From contig LS997567.1 in assembly GCA_000469685.2 (NCBI GenBank), positions 35,999,505 to 36,063,504 of the forward strand: a stretch of 64,000 bases of DNA, in the 5' to 3' direction. The stretch is from Haemonchus contortus. Taxonomy: Eukaryota > Nematoda > Chromadorea > Rhabditida > Trichostrongylidae. Both the position numbers and the translations under genes were made by a program. Below, piece after piece: positions 14,501 through 29,500 of this stretch (the first letter of the stretch is position 1; each line of letters starts with the position of its first letter). The notes below the pieces were generated by a model. That model made no database searches. It worked only from the letters and a program-made list of their open reading frames with translations, and was not told the DNA's origin.

Positions 14501-17500
14501 GGCAAACCCCACTGAGGTCTCGAGACGACACTACAGTACCATCAAGTGCCTGTCGAGCGAATGATTTGTATTTGTCCGTGTCATTTTCTCTTTGGCTCAC
14601 TGTCGTGGACCTAGCGCAATTCGTATGCCCCGCTGACAACTGCGACATTTGTCAAAAATCGCGGGCTGATCGCGTTGCATGCGATGGCAGCGGCATGACC
14701 TAGTTTCGACGAACGCGCGCAACGAAACGCACCGTCCGGAAACCGCTTCACGTTCGTGAAGTGTACAAAGCCGAGTCTGATATCAAGTCTTATACTGTTA
14801 TTCAGACTGAGATATGACAGCGAGAAAGAGGAGGAGGAGACCGTTGGATGCACTATAATGTAATTCAGACAGACAGAGACAACTATCATGTCATTGAGGT
14901 GGGTGATTTATAAAATTGTACATGCTGGCCGATTAGAAAAAAAAAATCAGCGCGCTATTTACTAGTATACACTTCATCGCCCTGCTGCCTTCAATCGGGA
15001 ATGCCATTTAATGATAATTAGTGATATTTAGATAGCATTCCACTTGAACTTTATAAAATCTCTGGAAGTATTGAAGAATGGCAGAAAAATTGTAGAAGTT
15101 AGATGGACAGAAGAAGGATAGATCCGATGGAAAAATGGCTCAGAAAAAAAATTATCTAACAACTTATTGGTCCGCGATGGAAGCTCTATAGTGGACCTCA
15201 CATCTTTCTTGTTACTATTGTAATCACCAGACCTCTCACCCTGTTGGAGTGAACTGGTGATTAAACTTCCTTTAATAGTTCGATTAAATAAATACAAAAA
15301 TGAGTTGCTTTCAACAAGTTGCCACAGGAAAGTCTCATCATACCGACTACCGTTTCCTATACAATAGCCACAAATCAATTCGTATCTAAATTACGGTCAT
15401 TGAATGGCGTTATGGGCTGTACCCTTTTGCGCGATTCCCAGATGAGGGAGGCGCACAAAATTCAAATCGTAACTGACGACTTTGAGATAAGAGATTCTTT
15501 CAGGAAAACAGAAACCAGGTAACAGTACTGAAATTTTATAAATTCAAAAATTTGTGCCATCTAGAAAACACTGCTGTGTGAAGCGGTTAGAAAGAATAGG
15601 CAGAAATTTGTAGTTAATGATCCCTGCTTTTTTGAAATAGAACATGTTGGTATTAGCAGTATAACGATCAAAAGATCAATCTGGCAGAGCTCTTCGCAAT
15701 TACCAACGACTTGTAGTGAGGGTTAAGCTCATTGGGCTTGAAGTATCGCTTTATTTAAAATGTTTACTTACAGATTACAGATGTTGTAGGAAATCAATAA
15801 ATTATTTTGGATGAATATACCATCACATACCTTATCGATTGGTTGTATAATGCTTTGATCGGAGTTTGGAATTACAAGCGGTGAATTCGGTATGACGAAC
15901 GTCGTAAAAATTTCGAACGCCCATCGTCGAAAATCCTTCGGCGCACCTTGAGCATTTTGGAAGGCATCCGTAATCACATAGAAGAACTGAAAACGAATAG
16001 TTCAACGGTTCCTTTGTTTACTGGTTGTTTATGATAAATATAACGTGTCTAAAAAATATTTCTAGATCCATATTCACTTATTTAATGAATTTTCAATACA
16101 TAGTAACTGGAGCGGAAGTAGTATAGTGACGCACTATAAACATGGTCAGGGGATAAAATCCCGGCTCGCCCCTCCAGGACAACCAAGCCTTCCTATCCGG
16201 GATCGGTTAGGCTTCGGTACTAGGCTTGTCCGCAAGGAGAAAGTTACTATCTCGTACGTTGGCTGGCCACCCACCGAATTCTGAATGACATTGGAATGCG
16301 AGGCGCACCCCATGAATGGGCTTGGACAACGCCAAAGATCTTACCCGTCCTCCCTAAGACAAGGCAAATATGTCATCATAAAGCAGAGTGAAGGCATGGT
16401 GGGAGGTTTGGTTAAACAGGTAAGAGCTTGGTGCATAGAATGACTCGATTCCAGGCTCGATTCCCATCCTTTCCGAGATGAACTTTTGTCTGGAACTCAG
16501 TACCCTTTGTGATAACACAAATAAGCTAGCTCCTAAAGCGACTAGTTGCAGAGCCGAGCAGTCTCGTTAACGCTCCACTAGGTCGATCGCCTAGCAGCAG
16601 CTCGACCCCCACATATTTTTCGTCTCAATAAATTATTCACACGAATTCGCTAATCTTCGTTGGACCACTTGTTTATTCGTGGCTAATGTTCGGCCCGACA
16701 AGAATTGGTGTTTTTGCGCTGCCAAGTCGCGACAACCAAATCCATGGGCATTACTCAAGAAATCGCCTCGATCACAACATAATCATGGTAATAGAGCTCT
16801 GAACTTCGGAGAAAAGAATCATCTCCAATCAAAGTACTACAAGTTTCAATACAAAAAGTAAATCATGAAACGGAGGCCAATTAACCTCAAAGAAAAAAAA
16901 ATTTTTGAAACAGATAATCGCACAAGAATTAGCGTCTAATGATGTCACAACGATAAAAAGGGACTCTTCAAAAGTTTGACCCTCGAAATCTTTCATGCCC
17001 ATCCACCCATCCCTTCTGTGGTCTTCCCCTGAACTGAATGCCAGCAAAGAAAAAATGTATAATGCCGTAGACTGGGTTTCAAGAATAGCAGGTCCTGTTT
17101 GATTAGCACAGGTTTCCTTGGTGGAAACAGAAGCTTGGGAGGGATTAATAGCCCCAAAAATCTAGTATCGCTATAAAAGGGTGGCAAATTGTGAAACATC
17201 TGGGTCAATGTAAGAGAATTGCTATGTGCATGGCGCAACGGGTGGACGATCTAAAATGCAACCAGTTCCAGCGTCTAGTGGGGTTACATCGTTGCCAGTA
17301 TTGCTGATTTAGACTACATGATGTCAACGTAGCTTAGCATGATCATGAAGTATTACCTTTTTCTCAGAAACTGGTAAAAGTAGCAGTTAAAAGTAGAATG
17401 CGTGGTGCAACCACCGAGAAATGGGACTCATAAACTCCGAAGGATTCTACCATTTTTCAGACCGCTCACTCGTTATTTGGTGAAAGCAGTTCTCAGGATT

Positions 17501-20500
17501 AGCTATGTTCACCATAGAAAGGAAATGAACACAGAAGGAATGACAGTGAATCGATCGAACAGGTCTTATTCGAGCCCAGGAACACGTAGGGTTCACCCAT
17601 CCTCCCCAGTTTGTGGCAATGTTGAAATGTCTCCCCTACGATGAACAGCTAACCGAATTCCAAACAAATCCTGGAGTTACCCCTAATTACTTACGTCGTC
17701 AGTATGTAGTAGGTCTGTAATTTTTCCCCTTGACTGAGTATGTTAGTAACAAATTCAGAGTGATAACTCCCACTGGTCTCCCGCTGCTAGTCAATTATCA
17801 TAGTTCAATTCTTAGACGGGATACCTTTTTTGCCCCCTTCTGCAAGTGGAAGTGTCAAAGTAAGGCGCATGACCATGACCTAATGAAAGTACTTTTCATC
17901 CTTTAGGCCTTCAGGCATGACCTCAGGCAAACTAATCCACAACTCTATCAAAATTATCCACTACTCAAAATAGAACTGGTCCAAAAATAGAAAGAATGAA
18001 AGGCTACTGCAAGGTTTTCTCATTGAGAGCACTTTACGCTCAGCAAAGAGAACAAATGATACTGCCCAGTAATACTGGTAATTGGAATGAGTTCAACACA
18101 GAGTGGCTACCAAGTATTGTTCGGTGATTAATCACCAATTATAAAATTACCAAATAAACACGATTCATATTATTATTTTTCAGATTATTACTAACTATTC
18201 ATACAGCATTTTATTATATTAAGAAAATAGCCATACTTTTGTAGAAACTCGTTGAAGTTAATGACCTACCAAGCTATTCGGATTAGCATTTGATAGTAAG
18301 TAGTTGATAAATACAGCGAGGTGAGCAGGATGTGTTTTTAACTCAGCCAAGTTTGAAAATGGACCATGGCTGTCGATCTGAAACCGTTAACAGGTTACTT
18401 TTAAAGTTTTAATTCTAATAAAGAAAAGAATGATGTTAGCTAACCGGGTTAACATCCGTTTGAACCATTACAACTTTGTTCTAACTTAACCAGTAACTAG
18501 TAGGAGGCCAATTACATAGTTGAGCATGTAGTACTAGTTCAGATATTTCCAAAACCGATGCGGTTCAGTTTGTTGAAGTATCGATGATGCTCCGTCAAGA
18601 AAATCGAATGGTGGGCGCAAGTGCAGTTAACAAGGGGGGTTCGCAGAGTTTCGACCAGCAGCAAACCAAATCACAGCTCAATAGGCTTCATCGGGATGCG
18701 CCCCCCTATGCCCCCACCAACATCTCGTCTCACAGAGAGAGAGACTCAGATAAAACTCAGACGTCTGAACAAATTTTGTCCCCCTACCTACCTCAACGTA
18801 TCGTGAAGGCAGACTCTCCGTCTCATCTTCGTCTGAATCACCATCCATTGGAGTACGAGACTGAAACTATTGAGAATACACTATGTAATAAGATATTAAT
18901 TATTATCCACTTAAAAGTGGTGAAAATTACTCGGAACAAAAAAAACCAAAAAGAAGGTCCCACTGTACCTGACTCCACGGGGGTTCGGCGGGTTTCACGT
19001 GTCGCAGTTGCGATTGCAACGACACGATCCGCTTCAGAGCACGATCGAGTTTCTCACTGTTTTCCGAGTCACGAAGTCCCTGAAAAGAGAAGAATTTGCT
19101 CTTCTAGAATAGGTGACTACGCAGTAACATCCACCCAACTTGTTATTAACGAAATGAATGGTGAGCCAATAAACGCTATGATTTACGGTTCCTATTGAGC
19201 AGATTCAGTCCATAAGTCTAATCGGTACACCTCGAAGTAGTAATTAGTAGAGAATCATCAAGGCAAGAGTTCCTAGTAACGTCAAGAACCGGTGAAGTCC
19301 TTCAAGAGCTTCTTGATCAGGGATCTTTTCAAACCGCTGAGAGCTGCACATCTTCGAATTATCAGGCCCCAAGCCTTGGTGGGGCTGCAAAGATACCAAG
19401 TTGGGTCGCTTCAAAGAGATTCGACTTTCCAGGTTGAGGAAACGATAAGGGGAACTATCGAAACGTCAGTTCTCATAGGCATCTACCAGCCTGGTGAAGC
19501 CGCCCCACCCAAGTTAGAACCCACTGAATACCATGCTGAGGCCACTCTCGAAGTGGATGACCTTGGTGGGTCTGAGGTACATTACTGATAAAAGGCCAAT
19601 AGGAGGTCCTCAAGAACGGCGATTACTGGTACAGTACTGTCAAACTTGGTCACACGTACAGGAATGGAATATTGCTTTAAGTTAATTGTTAACCCTACCA
19701 TTTCATAAGGGAGTAGGCTGCATTCACTATTACCATTACAGATGGAAGAACTTGAAAAATCAACGAGTCTGCCTGTAGAACAGCATAAGAGAACTGGTAT
19801 AGTTACCAGTGGACTTTTGTTTGTTCAAAAAATGGCCAACTCACGGGAATCCCGGTTTCCAGCCTTGCATAGCAGCTTTTTAGGGGTTCATTGGGGCTTT
19901 AATAAGAAGAACAACCCATTCGCAGTGTTCCTCGTACTGTGTATCATTGAAGAAGTGGTTGAGAAGCGCTTGGTTCGTGGCGGAAGTGGTTGACCCGAGC
20001 CAGCTAATTAGAACCAATTCACAAATCGTGAATGAGAACCCATTAAGCCTTGTAGCCCGAACATAAGTCCTCTCGTTCCACCACCTATCGATAGTCCTGG
20101 CCCAATCAAATTATAAGACATTGGATATGCAAAAATGAGCATTAAGTAGTAGTAATGTAATAAGATGGAAGTTGGGAACCAGTTCGAGGATAAAGACAAC
20201 AAGGGGTGTGGCCAGTTGGAGGCTTGGACGAGTTAACGAGACAAGTCCATGAACGCGCGCAAGAAAAGCCAAAATTAGGCGATTATAGACGAGCAGCGAG
20301 GGAGAGCCGGCTAGCTGTGTGATACACGAAGAAGCTGTGGTTGATGGGGAAAAGTCGAAGTTCGAAGAACAGAAGGGGCTACAAGGTCTCTCTACTGCGC
20401 TCTCTTCAGCTAGTTGAATGTTGCTGAGTCGAAGCGAAGCGGAAAAGTGGACGACGGACGGATGGGGCCCATTGATCCTCAGCCCCCCTTTAGTGAAAAT

Positions 20501-23500
20501 CGAAAAGGACATCGAAACTTGACATATCTGATAGACTTCTCACATCTATCCCCCTCCCCCTCCCATCAGTCCACCAAGAAAGTGTGAATGATTGCTGGGG
20601 CATCCATAGGTGGCTGCTATGAAACGAAGTTTGAAAGAATGAGCTGCTAAATTACATTCGTGCCAAAGGGATGATTCCTTTACTGGTTAGGGAAAAAACC
20701 TCAGTCAGTCTCAGAGAACACACACACTTCGTCAGCAGCTAGCATTTGAGAGAAGAAGACAAAATCTATTTCATTCAGACTCCTTTCATTTTCAATCCGA
20801 ATGGGTCGTAAAGAACAATAGAACATCCTAATGCTCTAGCAGGCATCAAAGCACTAAATTGGCCGTTTACAGTAGAACTCTGAAGGGCTTTGTAGTATTA
20901 CGTTCCAGCTCGGATAGCTTTCTTTTCGTTTGTTAAGCAAAAAATATGAAGCCTGCAAAGGAACCGATCCATCCCGGAGCTTCCTTCAAATAAATGAAGG
21001 GGGGGGGTGTCATTAAAGTGGTCAAGATCATTGAAACATCAACTGCACATAAGAATTACGATCGATAATTAATGAAATGAATTAATCTCAGCCAATAAAT
21101 TTTGTAAAAAATCTCTGTAGAGTTCAATGCCGTACCTAATAAGCCAACGCATCAAGTGAAGTCAGTTTTTTTTTTGGCAGAGAGGGGTGGGAGGGGCGAA
21201 AATCTAATAAATAAAGGGCATGAAAATGATTTCTGGCTTAATCTTGCATGAGACGAGATTGGAACTGAGGCTTCAAGTGATTTCTTTTCACCACCCCCGC
21301 ATGTTACTTTACTATAGTTGGCTCAGCTTCGGATCAAGGGTTATGCTTCGGGAATCCCCGGTGTAAAGTTCGCTACGGCTATGCAAGAAACAGGTGAAAC
21401 TTGGGGGACAATTAGCAGAGCACCGTGACCCGCGACATGAAAATTGGGTTGCTAAAAATAGGACTGGGTGTAATTACTAAAAGCTACTAAACTTTGTACA
21501 AGTAATAGTAATTTTTCAGAGCGAGACAACAAGATTGTTGAGTTTGCGATATATAGTTAAAGTAAGTTATCGTACCAGATAAGAGATAATAATGGCGTCA
21601 TAATGCCGACCACAATACAGAACATCTCGTCTTGTTATACCAGTTAGGTATGAACTTGTCCATTTTTAACATTACCGATCCAGTGAGTAAGAGGTGATCC
21701 TTCTGTCAAAGTGTGAATTAATGTACTAGTATGCAGTATTGATGACATTAAACTCGAAGAGTTACGCAGTAATGTTTCTATAATGCTACGATTTTCCAGT
21801 GAAAAGGCGGGTGCTGTGGTGGGGTGGAGTAGAAAAGATAGCACTAAGTAAGTAGCGAAAGCATTTGATTTACAGACAGGTAGCAAAGGGGATATACTTC
21901 AGGGAAAACGAAAGTTTACAAAGCGACAATAGAAAGACAATTTGATGACAATTTGCAGAAAGCAGCACAAGTAGTTTACATTAAACTTGTCCTTGCATAA
22001 AAGACCAAGAGACATTGCCTCAATGAGTGTTCCGAAGAGCCTGGTCGATTGTTGCTGTCTTCTCAAAAAGCCCCCCAGCGAAAGAGAAGAGGAGAGGTGT
22101 GAGCTAATTTCAACGAAATGGGGCCATTCCAATAGACTAGATGAATTGATAGACATAGCAAATTGTTACTACTACTATTTATGTATGTAAGTAAGTTCGA
22201 GTAAAATCTTTTCGGGGGATGTAAACATCAGTAAAAATGAATAGGCCCATCAAACTCGGATTTTATCAATAGTTATGTGGAGTTAGACGTCTTGAGAGTT
22301 GGTCAAGTACTTATCTGGATACCACTTAGCTAATCGTCCAAGTGAATAGGCAGGCGTCCACGTCCACGTAGAAAGCAGTGACCGAGCACTACTGGTAACA
22401 GCGGGCGGAAGTTATACAAAGCTATTCTGGGCACAAGGCTATCCACCTGGTTGGCCACACCGCGCCGTTGACACTCATAACTGCATATTAATAACTAGTT
22501 TCCCTGAGAAAGCCTTCTAAAAAGAGGATAGTGGTCGATTTCAGGAGGGTTTCAGCTACTTCAGAATTAACCTAGATCTATCGAATCTCTGCAAAAACAT
22601 TTTTATTGAGTTGAAAATTAGATTTGACCTGACCTCAACGTGCTTCCGTTCCTCATCCAACATTTGACTGAGCAGCTCTTTTCGTTTTCGTTTCCAGTCT
22701 TCCTTACCAGTATTTTGCTGGAATTTGAAGCATTTTAAAATATTTTCAGATATACTTGTTAAAAAAAACAGAAAAAAATTCAGACCTCTATAAGCACAGG
22801 CTCGTGGATGGAACTTGTGTCCAGTTTCGAGTCAGGTATCAGGTACAAACCGAGTGGCTCAGGTGGTGCACCCAAAAGTGTGAGTACGACGTTTTGACCG
22901 CCTAAAATTCCAATTTTATTTTGGAACTAGAAAAAAGAGAAAAACGCCAAAATGAACCATATTGCTCGTTGTAATGAGTGTGAATGACTGGTTCGCTTTG
23001 AGTATTTTTTACACAGTAATTTTTTGGAAAAATAACTACTAAACCGCGTTTACTATCGATATAGTTTATCGCTATCACAACTAATCCTTTACATTTATAA
23101 GGTTGAAAAGTTTGCTAAGTAGATGTAAGTAAAGTATTCACAAAAGCTCAAAGTACTCGTGCTAGTAACAATTTTTTTTCTTTTATAGCTTCGAAGCCAA
23201 CGAATTCTTTAGTATTCTCTTTCATAAAATCCATTTTCCTTTGTTCGCCGAGTTCAAAATTTGATGGAAAGTATGCTACGACAAGAACATCGCAGCCACG
23301 ATATCGATCGATATCGATTAATACAGAACTTAGAGACGTCGACAGAAAAGGGAATGGAGGTGACATAATGGGAACCTCTGAAGCTATCGAACAGTCGATA
23401 ATTAGTAAGTTCGACTTTCCTATTGAGTGGTATTCCTAGGTTATCCCTTTTGAACGGAACAACATGCCCAAGTTGATAAGTGAAATAGTGGGAGAACGAC

Positions 23501-26500
23501 GCAAGTGTATCGATCGTTATCGATTGAACGATATTAATCCAAATCACCGTGATCTTTGCCACAGAAAAAAGAACGAGAAAACCTTAGGTTAGCAGAGCCT
23601 TGCAACTGCTCTGATCGTAGTATCGAAGCAATAAAATGCATAAGAGATTTGCCATATGTTGAAGATGTCGACCTAGTTGGAATGAATTCTTTTTAACTAC
23701 GTCAGTTACTTGGAAGTTACCTACTCATATCGTTCCTAAGTAAGTAAAGGTATTGTTAGTCACAATTGGCACCTCCAATCACTAGTAAGGCATAGAAGCC
23801 CTGGGTAAAACCTGGGAAACCGATTAATAGAAAAATTAAAATGTCATGACTCAGAAAAAAAACTGAATAAATTGAAGTTTTAGAAAAAATCTTTGTAATC
23901 ATGGAATTGGTTTAATAAATATACAATGTATAATGATAATCATTGATAATATTAATAATTATATAATACCAGAAAAATAAACATTTAGTGTTTTGAAAGT
24001 AAGTTATGAGATCGAACAATAAGGAAGCACTTAAAGCATGAATGCTTTCATGCAATCATTTCAAGGTATGGTGCTGAAGTAACCAGTTTGTATGTTCTTG
24101 ATCACGAAGAATCGTCTATTTCTGGATACGCCGTGCATTTGTGCTTTTTTGAAATAGTGAGAAAAGTCCCCGGCCTTCAACAATTAATTGGAAGTATTCT
24201 ACATCCGGAGCCTTAAAAGTAACGTCGAAATTATGGCGGTCGTGGTGAGAGATCAGATAACCTAGGGCAAGGCTATAGCCCTGGTGCAGAAAGGTGACGA
24301 CTTCAAAGCAGTGAACTCAAAAACCTTTAAAAATGTTAAATTACCATATAAGTTTTAAATAGAGGGGCAATTCTCTGGCCTGGAAGGTCTGATATATGTT
24401 CCTCATTTACATATGTTACTACATAGTAACAGCAACCATAGAAGTAATGGATTTGCTGATAGTACTAGTTGTTGTAAATACTACTAGAACTAAATAGAAG
24501 GAATGAAAAACATTGTCGAATATCCGACTTGTCGCAAAATACGTTGCATTGGTAATATGTGCTTATGTGCACCTTTGCGAATCTGACTTGAAATCATGTG
24601 CACGGCTTACACCGAAGTTTTGCAGGTGCAATCTCTTAACTTGTTGTGTCTGGATTTTTTTAAGAGCTACTTACGTTTAGACTTCTGTGCAAATAAAGGC
24701 AAAATCAAGCCCTTTGCATTGCAAGGGGTAAGAAGAGGGTATGGATATCTTCGGGAGCATTTGCCATACTCTCCCCCGGGACACCAAGAGGTCACACATC
24801 TCGGCAGACGCCGCCGCCGCCGCCTCTGAGTCCCGTAATATCGCTCTAGACGAGCTCGAATTTCTCCCCAATGTGGCCACCCTATCAATCTAATGCGTAA
24901 AGCGAGCGGGTTTACTATTGCACAAGATTAATATGAAGCTCCTGTGTCTTCATTATCTGAGAATATGCCAGATCAGAAGATTAGATTTGATGTATAGGTT
25001 GTGATCTTTCTTAAACTGATGGCAACCGATTTAGAAATCCCTTATGAAAATATAAAAAGTAAGTTGATGAAGACATTCCATCCCTCCATTCCTAGTGATT
25101 TCGATCAATATCATTCGATCGATACGGATCAATATGCTTGTACTGTAGTCTCTGTAGTCTCCATTCAACCTCATCTATCTCCAATAACCTCGGAAATATA
25201 AAAAGTAAGCTGATGAAGACATGCTTTGGTCCTGCAGCACCCACCACACACGAGCGGAAGCAACCCCTACGCGCCACTCGAACAAGTCAATTACTCAGAA
25301 TGAACCTTTTGCGGTGCTAAATAAGTTAAGAAGCTGGCCATGCGTATTGACCGGGTTTGTAATGATTTGAGGCTGAAACAGGCGATAAAAGGCGTCACTC
25401 CCCTTTTTGTATGGGGCCCTTTGTATTTCCAAAAAAAAAAACTCCTAATAAAGCCACTAACTAACTTGAAGATTGTGATACTCTTAAGCATCTCAAGATT
25501 GAACAATTTATTTGGCCAACGTTTCGGCTGCTTCGCCTTCGTCAGGGCCTAAAACAGTGCAAAGCATTCGGGTGACATGCTCGCCCAAAAGCCTGAACTT
25601 GAAGATTGCCTTCTTCACGGAAGTCAATGCCATTAATCTGTCTCCAAAGGGAAAAGACAAATGCATGGCGTAATCTTAAGATTCTGACCCGCAGCAAGCG
25701 TTCTACTTGTTCGGTCGGTATCTGATCTGTTTAAGAGAGGAACTAGAGTGGTGCCGGAGCGACTGAATTTTTCTAATGGGTTATTATGAGTAACTGACTA
25801 GTTAGTAATGAAGGTAAGGGGCACGGTTATTTGAATGAAGGGTTGTTGAAAATACTTCGAAAAGGAGCCCCTCGGCGCAGAACAGCAACTAAACATTTAA
25901 CTTTTTCAAGTTATTTACCGGGTGAATAACAAAACTGTATGGCCGTTATAGTAGAACCAACTAGTAGTGAGGTGAATAACTTTATAAAAAAATGATTCGT
26001 CGTAGTTTTTGATTGAGCAGCAGTTAAGGCAGAGTTCGCAGAAAAGCCTCAAAAGGTTGCACCACGTCTTGTTGGTAAAAGTCAAGATTTGTAACTGGTT
26101 TGCTGCTGTTGAAAGTATGTTACAGGAGATAGCTACGATTGTTAGCGGGCTGTTCTTCAGTCATTCGACGTAGAACTAGTAAAAACTGGGATAACCTGAG
26201 AGGAGGTAGGCTATCGATCATACGCTACCTCCATCGATCGATCATGTGCCAGAACTGCACCAGGATTAATATGAATTTTAAAAGTTACTTTTGGGTATTG
26301 GTACAGCTCTCTGGTAATGGATTCTGCTAGAAGTTTGGTGGTTATCGTGGGGATCTGTGATGCTCATTGAAATGAATGTTTATGATGTTTTCTACACAAC
26401 TGTTGCAGAAACTGTCGAGTTCATCAAACCCACGAAACGGGAGTTACGACGCACAAGGTTGACGAGTTATGGACGAAACTTCAGTCTTGGACGGGACTCG

Positions 26501-29500
26501 AACCCGTACTTGTGCTTTCCGGGCACCGTGCTCTATCCCTGACGCTACCGAGACCCCGCTTGCCCTCGCTTTCTCAATGACTTGTATGGGAAGACGGGCA
26601 ATAGGAACGGTTTTGAGTAATCGATCCGCCGCACGCGGCTGTCGCGTACCATTCGCCTAGTTATAGCAATTCTAGCTTTTTTCATACAGCTCAATCACTA
26701 TGCGCTTATTACTTTTGGAATGATTCTACAAATAGTTTTATTGTTACTGTATTTCTTACTTGCTGCTGCATTTTGCTACATTCCTTCGCACGCGGCGTGT
26801 TCTCGCTGCGACGCGACAATTTCGCTCCTACTGCACCACACCCGCTTATATGCCATAGCTTACCAGCACTCACACATACAGCCAATATCAGCACTGAACC
26901 GTTAAGCTGTAGGCTTTACATGATAGTACTGGTTTCGAATTTATTTTTGCCAACTGCTGCACTGGAAGAGCCATGATTTCAAACGGTAACGCTATTAGCG
27001 CCAATTTCTTGAGTTTTCATTGGAATAGACCGATTCTGCTGAATTTGAATTGATATCAACACTGAAACTGATGACAGACTCATTCAAATCGAAGATGCAC
27101 TCTTGAAGTAGTCTCCGTCGACCATTTTTTTCGTCGATGGGGGGCAAACGCAGACAAAAAAAACTGTTGGTTATTTAACAGCTGCACAGATTTCAGCAGG
27201 GAATACCCGAGATAATGCCCGAGGGTTACACCAGTTACCACCGTATCCCCTAAAAAGTAACCTAGGACATCGGTCACAACAAGTGCAACAGATAATAAAT
27301 TCAATAGCTAACATTAAGGAAATTGCATCGGTTTCACTTGGGCTCTTCATCTGATGCTGTCCATAACCAATGTCCTACTGTCTTGATATACCGGCTTTTT
27401 TATGTTAGCCGTTACACATTCCTGATAAAGAATCCTTTCGGCAATTACCAGGCAATTAGGGATGGGATGCGCCCCTCACTTAACTCCCATTCAGAATCGC
27501 AGCAGCGTTTCGAACTATACAGTGAATCGCGGCGGGCAGCCGATCAAAGAGCAGGTGCTTCTGTCCTCCCAGACAAGCTTAGTAGAAAGTAAGCGACCCC
27601 TGAATGATTGGAGAGTGCTCGTTTGAGCGAGTGTCGATCGGGGATTCGATATCTGGACCATGTCTGTATGATAGTGCGGCACTTGCTACTACACCTTCGC
27701 CCTCATCTCAACTTTTTCACATACCCATTTTATGGGAGTGAATAAACGTGACTATGCCGGTATTTATTAGGAAGCCCCGGGAGATGTTTGAGAAGAAATG
27801 ACACCGTATCTCACGGCCAAACGGCCAAGAGAGTTGTTTGGAAGAGGATGGTTTGCAGCGCATTCCTGGAAAAACAAATTGAGCTCGAGAAAGCCGGAGC
27901 TGGCTAATAAACATGAACAACGTTGGGAAGAGCGGTCGTCATCGCCGTCGACCGCAAAACCATCGCCGCAACAAAGTCACATTCCTCTCGTGTGCTCAGA
28001 ATATTCTAGCCTTTGAGTTTACTAAAAACGAACTCAAATTGTGTTGTTCGAAATGGGAGTTCCATTGTTTGGTGAGCACATAAAGAGAGGGAAAGTGGTT
28101 GTTGCAGAAAAATCTACCCATCCTCTTGAAAGATTCGCAAATAAAGGAAAAACAAATGGTGACAGAAAAAAAGACGTACTCGAAAGACGTTATGAATGTC
28201 AATTGTGAAGCACCCTTTCGCCTTAGATGCTAACTGTAGAGTGGTGACTTCAATGAGACAAAAAGAAACTGTCTCCCGTCAAGTGGAGCTTACCTAGTTC
28301 CTGCGAAATCATGGAGAAATTCTATGTTCGTGCATCTCCTTTAGGTTTTTTGAACTACTTGATTCAACTGGTTTAAGTTCTGTGGGAATCGCTTCTGCCA
28401 TCCCTTCTAATTTGTAGTTAAAAGTGTAACTGAGGAGCTTTTCTTTACACTTCAAATTCAAAACATCTTCGACTAGAACGAAACCAGTTAAGAAGGTTTC
28501 ATTCTGTAAATTTATCAATAATTATCTCGGTCATCTGAGCTGGAGATGAACCAGCAGATAGAAAAGAGTATATAACTAAAAATCACCTGAAATCATGCGC
28601 ACAACATCCAAGTGATTGCTGCTCGTCACTGGCATGCCGTTCACCTGAAAAGGGTTATTTATTATTCAACCAAGTTTTTTCGGCTATATGTTATGCATTG
28701 TAATCTATTATACAACATAATATTACATTGTTTCATTACATTGTTATATTATATTATATTATATTATATTATATTACATCACATTATATTATATTATATT
28801 ATATTATATTATATTATATTATATTATATTATATTATATTATATTATATTATACTATATTATATTATATTATATTATATTATATTATATTATATTATATT
28901 ATATTATATTATATTATATTATATTATATTATATTATATTATATTATATTATATTATATTATATTATATTATATTATATTATATTATATTATATTATATT
29001 ATATTATATTATATTATATTATATTATATTATATTATATTATATTATATTATATTATATTATATTATATTATATTACACTGTACTATATTACATTATAAT
29101 GGTAATTGTATTCTATTACATTATGTTGAATTAGATTTTTTATTTCAAAACCGTAACTGAATGGTACGAACTTCTGGTGGACCGAGCATTGCTGACCACT
29201 TTTTGACGGGAAAAATAAATAGCTCATTGTCATCGCTACCCCATGTAAGGTCAGTGGTTTGCCTATACCGATCCAACCTTCTTACTCTCCGGAATCAATT
29301 GCTTGATAAAAGGCCTGTCCTGAGAATAAGACTGTTGTCTAGTGCTTCGAATGGTTGGGGAGGTCGTTGAATAGAGCATGGCGCTCTTGCAAACGCTTCC
29401 ACGAATTTGAGTGAAAGTCGAATGCGGGGCGCAAAGTGAATCGGAATTGAATGGGACCACAGGAATTCATTTTTTGCCTACATTCCTGTTTATCGCAAAC

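Larger units (their letters stand above)
22902..28586. other. RhoGEF intron 3
   Basis: 5.7 kb. It contains a family A MITE (26588-26843), a tRNA-like sequence (26482-26555), a SINE (27461-27695) and a direct repeat of about 30 bp (about 25044 and 25191, TATAAAAAGTAAG and TGATGAAGACAT). At 25505-25545 the motif AACGTTTCGGCTGC and CCTTCGTCAGGGCC is of a kind widespread in helminth repeats. No coding exon was found. Confidence 0.6.

Noticed and set aside
18584..19198. 204-codon plus-strand ORF
   Set aside because: It overlaps RhoGEF exons 6 and 7 on the opposite strand, whose splice sites and family match are clear.
26482..26555. Functional tRNA gene
   Set aside because: C at position 33, an acceptor-stem mismatch and related copies nearby point to a pseudo-tRNA or SINE head.
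28612..29160. 182-codon plus-strand ORF rich in Ile, Leu and Tyr
   Set aside because: It is only a translation of the ATATT microsatellite.
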